From NCBI GenBank assembly GCA_016936505.1, contig JAFGXS010000082.1:1-64000 (forward strand): a DNA stretch of 64,000 nucleotides. Reading direction: 5' to 3'. The translations under genes and the position numbers were made by a program. Source of the DNA: Bacteroidales bacterium. Lineage in GTDB: Bacteria; Bacteroidota; Bacteroidia; Bacteroidales; F082. The notes under the pieces were generated by a model, which saw nothing but the letters and a program-made list of their open reading frames with translations, did no database searches and had not been told where the DNA came from. Positions 8,449-15,892 of this stretch are shown here, piece after piece. How positions within the stretch are numbered: the stretch's first letter is position 1; each line of letters starts with the position of its first letter.

Positions 8449-9560
8449 GGTGCAAAGTTCCGTATTTTTTCCAATACACTCAACATTGTACGCGATTTAT
8501 ACTGCGTTTCCTGCCATTCTTTTTCAGGAATTGAGTCAGCAGTGAGTCCACCGCCTACATACACTTCCAGCTCATTATCCAATATTTTGGCACAGCGAAG
8601 GTTTACAAACAACTGAGTGTCATCATGAACGTTCCACGGACCTAAAAAGCCTGTATAAAAAGTACGGTTGTGAGGTTCTGTTTTCAAAATCAAATCCGCA
8701 GCTTTATCTCTGGGCAATCCGCAAACTGCCGGAGTGGGGTGTAGTGCTTTGACCAATGAACCTATTTTACCTGAAACTTGTATTTCTGGTATTGAAAATT
8801 GTGTACACAAATGTGCCAGCTGACCTGCAAAAACAGTTTCCGGCCCATTTTTTTTATACAAACTGATTTCCAGTTTTTTCAGTTGTTCATCAATAAAATG
8901 AGTTACAAAAGCCTGTTCCTGAATTTCTTTTTCTTTCCAGGATAGCACTTCTCCAGAATCAGATTTTAGTTGGGTTCCTGCCAAAGCCATTGTCTCATAC
9001 GAATCTTTTTTTCTACTGATTAATGTTTCTGGGGAGGCACCACACCAAAGCCCTTTTCCCGGAAGGAAAAAAAGATAAACAAAAGCACGCGGATAAGTTT
9101 TTTCAAGGAGGTTGAAAAAATCATTCAAAGCAAAATGTTCGGGTAAATCTTCATGGAGCACTCTTGAAAAAACCACTTTATCCAGCTCGCCTTTTTGCAT
9201 TTCTGTTACCAGAAGCTCCACTTTGGAAAGATAATCCAATTGATTTATGGCAGTTGTTCTGCTTCCAAGTAAAACTTGCTCTTCAGGCAACGAATGAATC
9301 CATTGTTTGAGCTCATCTGAACTTTCCAGATTCCTTAAAAGGAAATCCGGTTCAACAAAATAGGCTTTGCCGGTAATGTAACTATCGAAATGTGCTATTA
9401 TAAATCCGTTTTTTGATTCAAGTTCGGAAATCAAAAATTCCTGAACAGATTTGTTTTTCTGAATCATCAGAACGTTACTCTCGGTTCCCGGCATTCGCCA
9501 GGCAGCAAAAGGAATGTTTTTTTTTATAAGATCCTGAAAATTGATCACTTCAGTTTTCAT
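8445..9560 (-). CDS. menF: Isochorismate synthase
   Basis: Converts chorismate to isochorismate, the first committed step toward menaquinone. The C-terminal chorismate-binding domain is clear: a GASPETLISR region, ETMALAGTQ, HPTPAVCGLPRDKA and the closing FYTGFLGPW segment. The ATG at 9560 lies 4 bp after the stop of the thioesterase gene; the open frame continues upstream only to a TTG inside that gene. The length is 371 residues. EntC-type enzymes for siderophore synthesis have the same fold, but position directly ahead of menD settles the role. Confidence 0.93.
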   Translation of the reverse strand: MKTEVINFQDLIKKNIPFAAWRMPGTESNVLMIQKNKSVQEFLISELESKNGFIIAHFDSYITGKAYFVEPDFLLRNLESSDELKQWIHSLPEEQVLLGSRTTAINQLDYLSKVELLVTEMQKGELDKVVFSRVLHEDLPEHFALNDFFNLLEKTYPRAFVYLFFLPGKGLWCGASPETLISRKKDSYETMALAGTQLKSDSGEVLSWKEKEIQEQAFVTHFIDEQLKKLEISLYKKNGPETVFAGQLAHLCTQFSIPEIQVSGKIGSLVKALHPTPAVCGLPRDKAADLILKTEPHNRTFYTGFLGPWNVHDDTQLFVNLRCAKILDNELEVYVGGGLTADSIPEKEWQETQYKSRTMLSVLEKIRNFAP

Positions 9561-9564
9561 GAAA

Positions 9565-9987
9565 TTATTTCTTAATGGGAGCAATAAAAATAGTTAAACG
9601 GCAGGTTGAAAGTAGTTTGTCGTGTTCATCTTTTATGTCCACATTCCACAAATGTGTGGTTTTTCCCCGATGAATGAGTTCTGCTTCGCCATAAACCCAA
9701 CCGCTGCTGGCACTGCGCACATGTGTGGCTGTTACATTTTGGCCTTTTACCAGGTATTTTTCAGAATCAACAGCTAATGCTGAACCAATGCTTGCCAGTG
9801 TTTCGGCCAAAGCTATAGTAGCACCGCCATGCAAAATTTTGTATGGCTGAAAGGTTCGTTCATCAACCGGCATTCTTCCCTTTATAAAACCATCCTTTGC
9901 TTCCAGGTATTCAATACCCAGTTGTTCCATTAAGGTCCCTTTGTTGAGTTGATTAATCTGTTCCGGACTATACCTTTTATCTGACAT
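9565..9987 (-). CDS. menI: Hotdog-fold thioesterase, probable DHNA-CoA hydrolase
   Basis: Small thioesterase of the PaaI/YbgC-like hotdog superfamily (140 residues). The family signature ILHGGATIALAETLASIGS is near residue 55, and the second half contains the usual GxVxGEAELIHRGKTTHLW-like strand pattern. As first gene of a menF-menD operon it probably hydrolyses 1,4-dihydroxy-2-naphthoyl-CoA, the step between MenB and MenA. Start at 9987 is set by the TACCTTTG -7 element just upstream; the open frame extends further but lies ahead of that promoter. A general acyl-CoA thioesterase remains possible. Confidence 0.78.
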   Translation of the reverse strand: MSDKRYSPEQINQLNKGTLMEQLGIEYLEAKDGFIKGRMPVDERTFQPYKILHGGATIALAETLASIGSALAVDSEKYLVKGQNVTATHVRSASSGWVYGEAELIHRGKTTHLWNVDIKDEHDKLLSTCRLTIFIAPIKK

Positions 9988-10003
9988 TAGGAATATTTTA
10001 GAA

Positions 10004-10011
10004 CAAAGGTA
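10004..10011 (-). promoter_or_regulatory. -7 element (TACCTTTG) for the menI-menF-menD operon
   Basis: Reverse-strand exact match to TAnnTTTG ending 16 nt before the menI ATG. The 174-bp gap to the divergent biotin carboxylase gene also holds a TATCTTTA (10147-10154, plus strand), one mismatch from consensus, as a candidate for that operon. Confidence 0.55.
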
Positions 10012-10218
10012 ATATTTTCCATGCAGTTGAACCTGTGAAAACACAGTCAGATTTTTCAGGGTTTTGACCCTTTTTTCCTATAGCTTCTATAGTTTTTCAT
10101 TTGCGCTGCAATTTCAGCATTTAAGTATAACTCTGTTAGAATTTATTATCTTTACCCCTCGAAATTCACACAAAAAATAGTTTAATCTATTCAATTTCAG
10201 TTAACTAAATCATTAGGA

Positions 10219-11727
10219 ATGATAAAAAAGATTCTGATTGCCAACCGTGGAGAGATAGCCATCAGGGTGATGAATACCTGCCGCGAAATGGGCATCAAAA
10301 CCGTAGCCGTTTATTCCGAAGCGGACTACAGCTCCCTGCACGTATCCTACGCCGATGAGGCATATTGCATTGGGCCAGCCCCATCAGCCGAAAGCTATCT
10401 TAACATTGAAAAAATTATTGAAGTCGCAAAAAAAACCGGAACTGATGCCATTCATCCCGGTTACGGCTTTTTGTCAGAGAATGCAAAATTCTCACAACGT
10501 TGTAAAGATGAAAAGATAATCTTTATCGGCCCTGATCCATATGCCATCAATACGATGGGTGACAAAATTACGGCTCGTAAAACCATGATGGATGCAGGGG
10601 TTCCTGTTGTTCCCGGAACAAAAGAACCTATCACTGACCTTGATCAAGCAGTTAAAGTAATTAAAGAAATCGGACTACCGGTTATGGTTAAGGCCAGTGC
10701 CGGTGGTGGTGGTAAAGGGATGCGTTTAGTAGAAAAAGAGGAGGATATTATTTCTTCTGTCAAAGCTGCTAAATCAGAAGCGCTTTCTGCCTTTGGAAAC
10801 GATGCTGTTTATGTTGAAAAGTACATCAGTTCTCCACACCACATTGAGTTTCAGATTTTGGCCGACAACCATGGAAATTGCATTCACCTTTTTGAACGTG
10901 AATGTTCCGTTCAACGTCGCCATCAAAAAGTAGTTGAGGAAACACCTTCTCCAATTATGACTCATGATGTTCGTATGGAAATGGGAAAACATGCAGTTGC
11001 TGCTGCTAAAGCTGTTAATTACTCAGGTGCAGGAACCATCGAGTTCATAACAGATGATGATCTGAATTATTATTTCCTCGAAATGAATACACGTTTACAG
11101 GTTGAGCATCCCATTACCGAAGAAGTAGTTGGCGTTGACCTTGTAAAAGAGCAGATCAAAATTGCAAATGGCGAAAAGCTGATGTTAAAACAAGAAAATC
11201 TGACCCAACGTGGACATGCCATTGAAGTACGTATTTACGCTGAAGACCCTGACAATAATTTCATGCCTAACCCTGGAAAAATTGAACACATACAGTTTCC
11301 TTTAGGCCCCGGGATCAGACACGACACCTATGCTTATAACGGATTTCAGATTCCAATATATTATGATCCAATGATCTCCAAACTGGTAATCTGGGGAAAC
11401 AACCGTACAGAAGCTATAGAACGAATGAAAAGAGCATTAAAGCTCTTTAAAATAAATGGCGTAAAAACTTCTATACCTTTTCTTTTTCAGATTATGAATG
11501 TTGATTCCTTTGTCAAGGGAAGATACACCACTCATTTTATACAAAACAATGAGCAAGAGTTAAAACAACGTGAAAAAACACCAGAAGTTGCCAAAGATCT
11601 CGCTGCAATTACAGCTTTTATTGACTATACCAATAAATTAGAAAAAGTTAAAACTGAGAAATCTGAGGATATTCAAACCAGTAAATGGAAAGATTATGGA
11701 AGACGAAATGCTCTTTCACGTTTGTAA
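10219..11727 (+). CDS. Biotin carboxylase subunit of an acyl-CoA carboxylase
   Basis: ATP-grasp enzyme that carboxylates biotin on its carrier protein. The N-terminal domain begins IKKILIANRGEIAIRV. The glycine-rich ATP loop is KASAGGGGKGMR (near residue 157) and the active-site region EMNTRLQVEHPITEE is intact. The 502 residues are longer than housekeeping AccC (~450), with a C-terminal extension as in propionyl-CoA carboxylase alpha chains that lack their fused biotin domain. The carrier and carboxyltransferase genes follow within 70 bp, so the three form one complex. Propionyl-CoA is the likeliest substrate; acetyl-CoA cannot be excluded. Confidence 0.9.
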   Translation: MIKKILIANRGEIAIRVMNTCREMGIKTVAVYSEADYSSLHVSYADEAYCIGPAPSAESYLNIEKIIEVAKKTGTDAIHPGYGFLSENAKFSQRCKDEKIIFIGPDPYAINTMGDKITARKTMMDAGVPVVPGTKEPITDLDQAVKVIKEIGLPVMVKASAGGGGKGMRLVEKEEDIISSVKAAKSEALSAFGNDAVYVEKYISSPHHIEFQILADNHGNCIHLFERECSVQRRHQKVVEETPSPIMTHDVRMEMGKHAVAAAKAVNYSGAGTIEFITDDDLNYYFLEMNTRLQVEHPITEEVVGVDLVKEQIKIANGEKLMLKQENLTQRGHAIEVRIYAEDPDNNFMPNPGKIEHIQFPLGPGIRHDTYAYNGFQIPIYYDPMISKLVIWGNNRTEAIERMKRALKLFKINGVKTSIPFLFQIMNVDSFVKGRYTTHFIQNNEQELKQREKTPEVAKDLAAITAFIDYTNKLEKVKTEKSEDIQTSKWKDYGRRNALSRL

Positions 11728-11745
11728 TAAATTAAAGAGAAGAAC

Positions 11746-12252
11746 ATGTCATACGAAGTAAATATTAACGAAGAAACTCTACCTATACAAATTATCAGTC
11801 GTAAACAGAATATGGTAATTGTTAAACTGGGAGAGAAAACCTATGAACTCAGTGTTTTGGAACGGGAACCAGGAGTTTTTTCATTACTCCACCAGGGTAA
11901 AACTTATAACTTTCTACTGAAAGCTGACTCATCAAAAAAGTACAAAGTTACAGCTGACTCCGAGATCCTGAATGTAGATATTATTGACCCTGAAAGTCGT
12001 TATCAAAAAAACAGAAAAGGTGATCATGCAGAAGATGCCGATTACATTTCTACTCCTATGCCCGGACAAGTTGTTAAGATTCTTGTTGAAGAAGGTCAGG
12101 AGGTTAAAGGTGGAGAAACGGTTATTATTGTATCTGCCATGAAAATGGAAAGTGAGTATAAAGTTGTAAAGGACCGTGTGATTAAAAAAATACTAGTAAA
12201 AGAAGGCGATAAAATTGATGGTGATCAACCGCTAATTCTTTTCGAATCATAA
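11746..12252 (+). CDS. Biotin carboxyl carrier subunit
   Basis: Carries biotin between the carboxylase and the carboxyltransferase. The C-terminal biotinyl domain (roughly residues 95-168) contains the biotinylation motif SAMKMES, with the modified lysine in the middle, preceded by STPMPGQVVKILV. The N-terminal ~90 residues form a beta-rich linker domain of the type seen in propionyl-CoA carboxylase alpha C-termini. It is 18 bp downstream of the biotin carboxylase gene. Confidence 0.93.
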   Translation: MSYEVNINEETLPIQIISRKQNMVIVKLGEKTYELSVLEREPGVFSLLHQGKTYNFLLKADSSKKYKVTADSEILNVDIIDPESRYQKNRKGDHAEDADYISTPMPGQVVKILVEEGQEVKGGETVIIVSAMKMESEYKVVKDRVIKKILVKEGDKIDGDQPLILFES

Positions 12253-12320
12253 ATTACTAAACAAGTTTTAGCACAAATATGAATCATATTTTGTGAGGAG
12301 TATAACTAAAAACGAAAAAT

Positions 12321-13853
12321 ATGTCACTGGAATCAAAGATTAAAGTATTAGAAGAAATGCATATTACAGCCGAGCAGGGCGGCGGACAAGAGCGTATTGA
12401 TAAGCAACACAGCGCAGGCAGAAGAACTGCACGTGAAAGAATTGAGCTCCTGCTCGACCCGGGTTCATTTGTAGAAATAGACAAATTTGTTACCCATACG
12501 GCTACTGATTTTGAAATGGACAAAAACAAAATCCTCGGCGATGGAGTTGTTACCGGACATGGTAAAATTGAAGGTCGTTTAATGTTTGTTTTTGCTCAGG
12601 ATTTTACAGTATTTGGCGGTTCACTCAGCCGTGCCAATGCAAATAAGATTATTAAATTAATGGAACTCGCTATGAAAATGGGGGCTCCTGTGATTGGACT
12701 GAATGACTCAGGTGGTGCGCGAATTCAGGAAGGGGTTCAAAGTTTGGCCGGATATGCCGATATCTTTTATCGTAACGTAAGAGCATCGGGTGTAATTCCA
12801 CAAATCTCTGCCATTTTAGGTCCTTGTGCTGGTGGCGCAGTTTATTCACCGGCTATTACCGATTTTATTCTGATGTCAAAAGAAACTTCGTACATGTTTG
12901 TTACCGGTCCGGATGTAATTAAGGCTGTAACTCATGAAGAAGTAACAAAAGAAGAACTAGGCGGTGCAATGACACACAATAAAAAAAGTGGGGTAGCACA
13001 TTTCCTGGCTGATGATGAAGAGCAGTCACTGATGATGATTCGTGAACTCATGAGCTTTTTGCCTCTGAACAACATGGAAGATCCTCCGGTAAAAGCCTGT
13101 GATGATGATCCACAACGTATTGATAAGAAACTGGATGAAATAATTCCAAATGATCCCAATAAACCCTACGATATGAAAGAGATCATTCATTCGGTAGTGG
13201 ATCATGGTCATTTTCTGGAAGTTCAGCCTCACTATGCTCAAAACATCATTGTAGGTTTTGCCCGCCTCAATGGACGTTCAGTGGGTATTGTTGCCAATCA
13301 GCCACAGGTTCTGGCCGGTGTACTTGACATCGACAGCTCTACAAAAGCAGCACGTTTTGTTCGTTTTTGCGATGCCTTTAATATTCCTTTGATCACACTT
13401 GAAGATGTTCCCGGATTCTTACCAGGAACAACACAGGAATATGGTGGTATTATTAAACATGGTGCTAAGTTGCTTTATGCCTATGCTGAAGCTACTGTTC
13501 CAAAAATTACCGTTATTACCCGAAAAGCTTATGGTGGTGCCTATGATGTGATGGCATCCAAACATATTGGAACTGATGTAAACTTTGCATACCCAATGGC
13601 AGAAATTGCCGTAATGGGGCCAGAAGGCGCTGTTAATATTATATTCAGAAACCTGGATGAAGAAACCAGAAAAGAAAAAGTTCAGGAGTACAGAGACAAT
13701 TTTGCCAGTCCTTTCAAAGCTGCAGAAGTAGGTTATATTGATGAAATCATTTACCCACGGAATACACGTAAAAAACTCATACAGGCACTGGAAATGACTA
13801 AAAATAAAAGAGACTCAAACCCTCCGAAGAAACATGGAAATATTCCATTGTAA
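12321..13853 (+). CDS. pccB: Acyl-CoA (propionyl/methylmalonyl-CoA) carboxyltransferase subunit
   Basis: Moves the carboxyl group from carboxybiotin to acyl-CoA. Typical crotonase-fold halves are visible: an N-terminal half with [17 protein letters not shown] and [13 protein letters not shown], and a C-terminal half with [23 protein letters not shown] and the [11 protein letters not shown] oxyanion region. At 510 residues it matches PccB/MmdA. With the two upstream subunits it would make methylmalonyl-CoA from propionyl-CoA, or work in reverse in a succinate-propionate pathway. No membrane decarboxylase subunits are in the window, so a sodium pump is not supported here. Confidence 0.9.
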   Translation: MSLESKIKVLEEMHITAEQGGGQERIDKQHSAGRRTARERIELLLDPGSFVEIDKFVTHTATDFEMDKNKILGDGVVTGHGKIEGRLMFVFAQDFTVFGGSLSRANANKIIKLMELAMKMGAPVIGLNDSGGARIQEGVQSLAGYADIFYRNVRASGVIPQISAILGPCAGGAVYSPAITDFILMSKETSYMFVTGPDVIKAVTHEEVTKEELGGAMTHNKKSGVAHFLADDEEQSLMMIRELMSFLPLNNMEDPPVKACDDDPQRIDKKLDEIIPNDPNKPYDMKEIIHSVVDHGHFLEVQPHYAQNIIVGFARLNGRSVGIVANQPQVLAGVLDIDSSTKAARFVRFCDAFNIPLITLEDVPGFLPGTTQEYGGIIKHGAKLLYAYAEATVPKITVITRKAYGGAYDVMASKHIGTDVNFAYPMAEIAVMGPEGAVNIIFRNLDEETRKEKVQEYRDNFASPFKAAEVGYIDEIIYPRNTRKKLIQALEMTKNKRDSNPPKKHGNIPL

Positions 13854-13864
13854 TAAAAGTAATC

Positions 13865-13904
13865 AACAAAAAAAGCTGCTTCAAACGAAACAGCTTTTTT
13901 TGTT
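13865..13904. terminator. Perfect bidirectional terminator
   Basis: A 14-bp perfect inverted repeat (AACAAAAAAAGCTG and its complement) around a 12-nt loop. The arms give A-runs on one side and T-runs on the other, so it can stop both the carboxylase operon and the convergent small membrane protein gene. Confidence 0.85.
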
Positions 13905-13917
13905 AGAAAGATTTTCC

Positions 13918-14094
13918 TTAAGCTCCTAAAACTTTTAATGCATCATAAATAAGGAAAACCGGCCAAACAATGGCTTTCAAAAAGCCTAGTACACCCATCC
14001 AAAATCCAGTAGCATGAGTAATGTAATAAATAGCAGCCCCAATAAAGCCTAAACCGTAAATGGCATTAGAACTGTGTGAACATTTACCTTCCAT
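13918..14094 (-). CDS. Small conserved membrane protein (58 aa)
   Basis: Begins MEGKCSHSSNAIYGLG, then a hydrophobic glycine-containing stretch (FIGAAIYYITHATGFW), then a second hydrophobic stretch near the C terminus (FLKAIVWPVFLIYDALKVLG): two short membrane segments. It has an unusually strong ribosome-binding site for this genome, AGGAGG followed by a 6-nt gap before the ATG, which strongly supports that it is translated. Similar 55-60-residue proteins with a GxIGAAIYY core occur in many bacteria as uncharacterised inner-membrane proteins, to my recollection. It lies 17 bp after a secreted-protein gene on the same strand. Confidence 0.8.
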   Translation of the reverse strand: MEGKCSHSSNAIYGLGFIGAAIYYITHATGFWMGVLGFLKAIVWPVFLIYDALKVLGA

Positions 14095-14111
14095 GTTTAC
14101 CTCCTTTTTTA

Positions 14112-14759
14112 TTATTTATTGGATACATACGCAATTCTACGTGATGCTTTTCTCATCAATATATTAACCATGTCCTGTGTACTACTTCCCAAACTTCCGG
14201 CAACTCCTTTATTGTAATTGAGCAATACCATATTATCGCCTGAATTATAAATAAACAAATTCATTGTAGCTCTATTCGTGGCACCCCACACACCAAACAA
14301 AACTCCTACAGCAACAGAAACCCCATCTGACATAGGTTTTGTAGTCTCCAGTGTACCCATAATAACCGCATCTACCTTGAGCAATTTAGCAATATCAGCC
14401 GGGGTATAAGAGTCAATATTACTTTCATCTATTCCTGCCTTTTTCAATTCTACATTCGTAACTACCGGTTGTTGAACCTGAACCGATAACCTGCCTTGTT
14501 GACTCCGTTTCATGAACCACGAAAACAGAGCCGACTGAATTCCTTTCCCTTCATTTATCTGCATATCTTTCAATTGTTCAGGCGTGATTTTCTTCATTTG
14601 ATTAGGCCTTAAGTTAATGGAGACTTTGAAAGGTAGAATGGCAATAATCTTTTGATTTTTTGCAATTTCAGGAAACTTTGGATTAACATACAGTTTCGTT
14701 TGTGCGAATAAAACCACACTTATCAAAGCAAAAAAAGCTGTAATAAAAAATTTTTTCAT
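14112..14759 (-). CDS. Secreted protein of unknown function
   Basis: The 215-residue product starts with a clear signal peptide (MKKFFITAFFALISVVLFAQ, cleavage likely after the AQ). The mature part includes an IIAILPFKVSINLRP segment and a later DIAKLLKVDAVIMGTLE segment; this pairing resembles periplasmic proteins of the CsgG/TolB-N-like class that compute with a beta-alpha fold, but no family can be named with confidence. A glycine-rich hydrophobic stretch (residues 150-165) follows. It shares a strand with the 58-residue membrane protein downstream. Confidence 0.7.
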   Translation of the reverse strand: MKKFFITAFFALISVVLFAQTKLYVNPKFPEIAKNQKIIAILPFKVSINLRPNQMKKITPEQLKDMQINEGKGIQSALFSWFMKRSQQGRLSVQVQQPVVTNVELKKAGIDESNIDSYTPADIAKLLKVDAVIMGTLETTKPMSDGVSVAVGVLFGVWGATNRATMNLFIYNSGDNMVLLNYNKGVAGSLGSSTQDMVNILMRKASRRIAYVSNK

Positions 14760-14846
14760 GTTGTTGTTTTAAATTTTTTTGATGATAAAAAAGAATCCCG
14801 AAATCAACCAGGATACTTACACAAATATAATTTATTTTCGACTGGC

Positions 14847-15215
14847 TTAAACCACTTCCTTTCCAAAAGGTGTTAGTGCCAATCCTGCCATTTTAAAATG
14901 TTGTTTTGCAAATGGTATCCCAACGATCGTGATAGCCAGTAAAATTCCAAACCCAATGTGCGTTAAACTGATCCAGATTCCTCCAATCAGAATCCAGATA
15001 ATATTCATTATCGTAGTCAGGCATCCTGTTGGCTGCGCTACCGATCGCACCTGACTTCCAAAAGGCCATAATGCCAAAACGCCTAATTTTAAGGTCTGAA
15101 GGCCAAAAGGAATTCCCACAATAGTGACAAACAACAAAATGCTGGAGACAAAATATTCCAGCGCAGTAGCAAGACCACCAAACAAAAGCCATAGAAGATT
15201 TCCCAAAAATTTCAT
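14847..15215 (-). CDS. YccF-domain inner membrane protein
   Basis: Two near-identical halves, each with a hydrophobic segment ending in a TIVGIPFG or TIVGIPFA loop followed by LALxPFG. This internal duplication (LLFVTIVGIPFGLQTLKLGVLALWPFG-like in the first half, mirrored in the second) defines the YccF family. Four hydrophobic segments are expected in 122 residues. The function of the family is not established. Confidence 0.88.
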   Translation of the reverse strand: MKFLGNLLWLLFGGLATALEYFVSSILLFVTIVGIPFGLQTLKLGVLALWPFGSQVRSVAQPTGCLTTIMNIIWILIGGIWISLTHIGFGILLAITIVGIPFAKQHFKMAGLALTPFGKEVV

Positions 15216-15273
15216 AGTCTATTTTTTGTTTGAAATTATAAATAAAATCAGACCCGACAAATAACCTTTTTAA

Positions 15274-15597
15274 TCATTCTTTCTCAAAACCATACTCCCG
15301 CTCAACTTTTGCAATCCGAACCCGGAAACTTTTGTACCAGATACTGCGCCCGTTTTCTCTCGCCAATACATGCTCCGAATGATTTCTCCACCGTTGAATC
15401 GAATCCAAATCCCGCCAGTAAGAAACCGTAATTCCTATATCATCTCTTGCACTTTCAACGCCTAAAAATCCATCCTGTTGCTTTGCCAGTTCAACCATTT
15501 GTTCCGACATTTCATTATACCCTTTATCATCCCGGGTTCTGACCGAAGTAAAAATTACAGCATAGTAAGGATGATGAGTTTTATTCTCAATGTTCAT
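15274..15597 (-). CDS. ABM-fold (antibiotic biosynthesis monooxygenase-type) protein
   Basis: The 107-residue alpha-beta barrel protein resembles YgiN/HmoB-type proteins. Recognisable features are YYAVIFTSVR at the first strand, EMVELAKQQDGFLGVESARDD in the middle and a WRDLDSIQRWRNHSEH stretch. Such proteins act as small oxygenases, haem-degrading enzymes or simple dimeric ligand binders; the sequence does not decide. Its ATG overlaps the stop of the esterase remnant by 11 bp, so the two were once co-transcribed. Confidence 0.82.
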   Translation of the reverse strand: MNIENKTHHPYYAVIFTSVRTRDDKGYNEMSEQMVELAKQQDGFLGVESARDDIGITVSYWRDLDSIQRWRNHSEHVLARENGRSIWYKSFRVRIAKVEREYGFEKE

Positions 15598-15859
15598 TTT
15601 TATTCGGATTGTAATGGTTAACCCATTTCAGCCAGCGGGCAGCTATTTCGGGCCAGTGACCTGGAATATCCGTACCCACAGACAGTCCAAAACCATGTCC
15701 TCCCTGTTGGAAAACAACCAGTTCAGCAGGAACATGATGTCGGCGTAACGCTTCATAAAACAACAAACTATTCTCCGGTTTTACCGCATGATCATCATCT
15801 GCAAGAAAAATAAAAGTAGATAAAATTGTCGTAAACTTATCTAAGAAAGTAAATTTGTT
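15587..15859 (-). pseudogene. 3' remnant of an alpha/beta-hydrolase (esterase/lipase family)
   Basis: Translation in this frame gives about 78 residues of the C-terminal end of an acetyl-esterase/BD-FAE-like hydrolase: FIFLADDDHAVKPENSLLFY supplies the aspartate of the triad (DDD) and FQQGGHGFGLS supplies the histidine. Upstream in frame the sequence loses similarity near 15825 and meets a TAA at 15860-15862, so the nucleophile-bearing N-terminal two thirds are absent. No N-terminal part is found elsewhere in the window. The stop overlaps the start of the ABM gene, fixing the frame. The break abuts the 3' end of the GNAT/ATP-grasp gene, which suggests a deletion or insertion at about 15830-15890. 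Confidence 0.75.
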
Positions 15860-15892
15860 TTACAACAAAACTTTCTATTGGCTATATAAGCA

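Noticed and set aside
10219-13853. Sodium-pumping methylmalonyl-CoA decarboxylase operon
   Set aside because: Biotin carboxylase is present and no membrane beta or gamma decarboxylase subunit genes are found, so an ATP-dependent carboxylase fits better.
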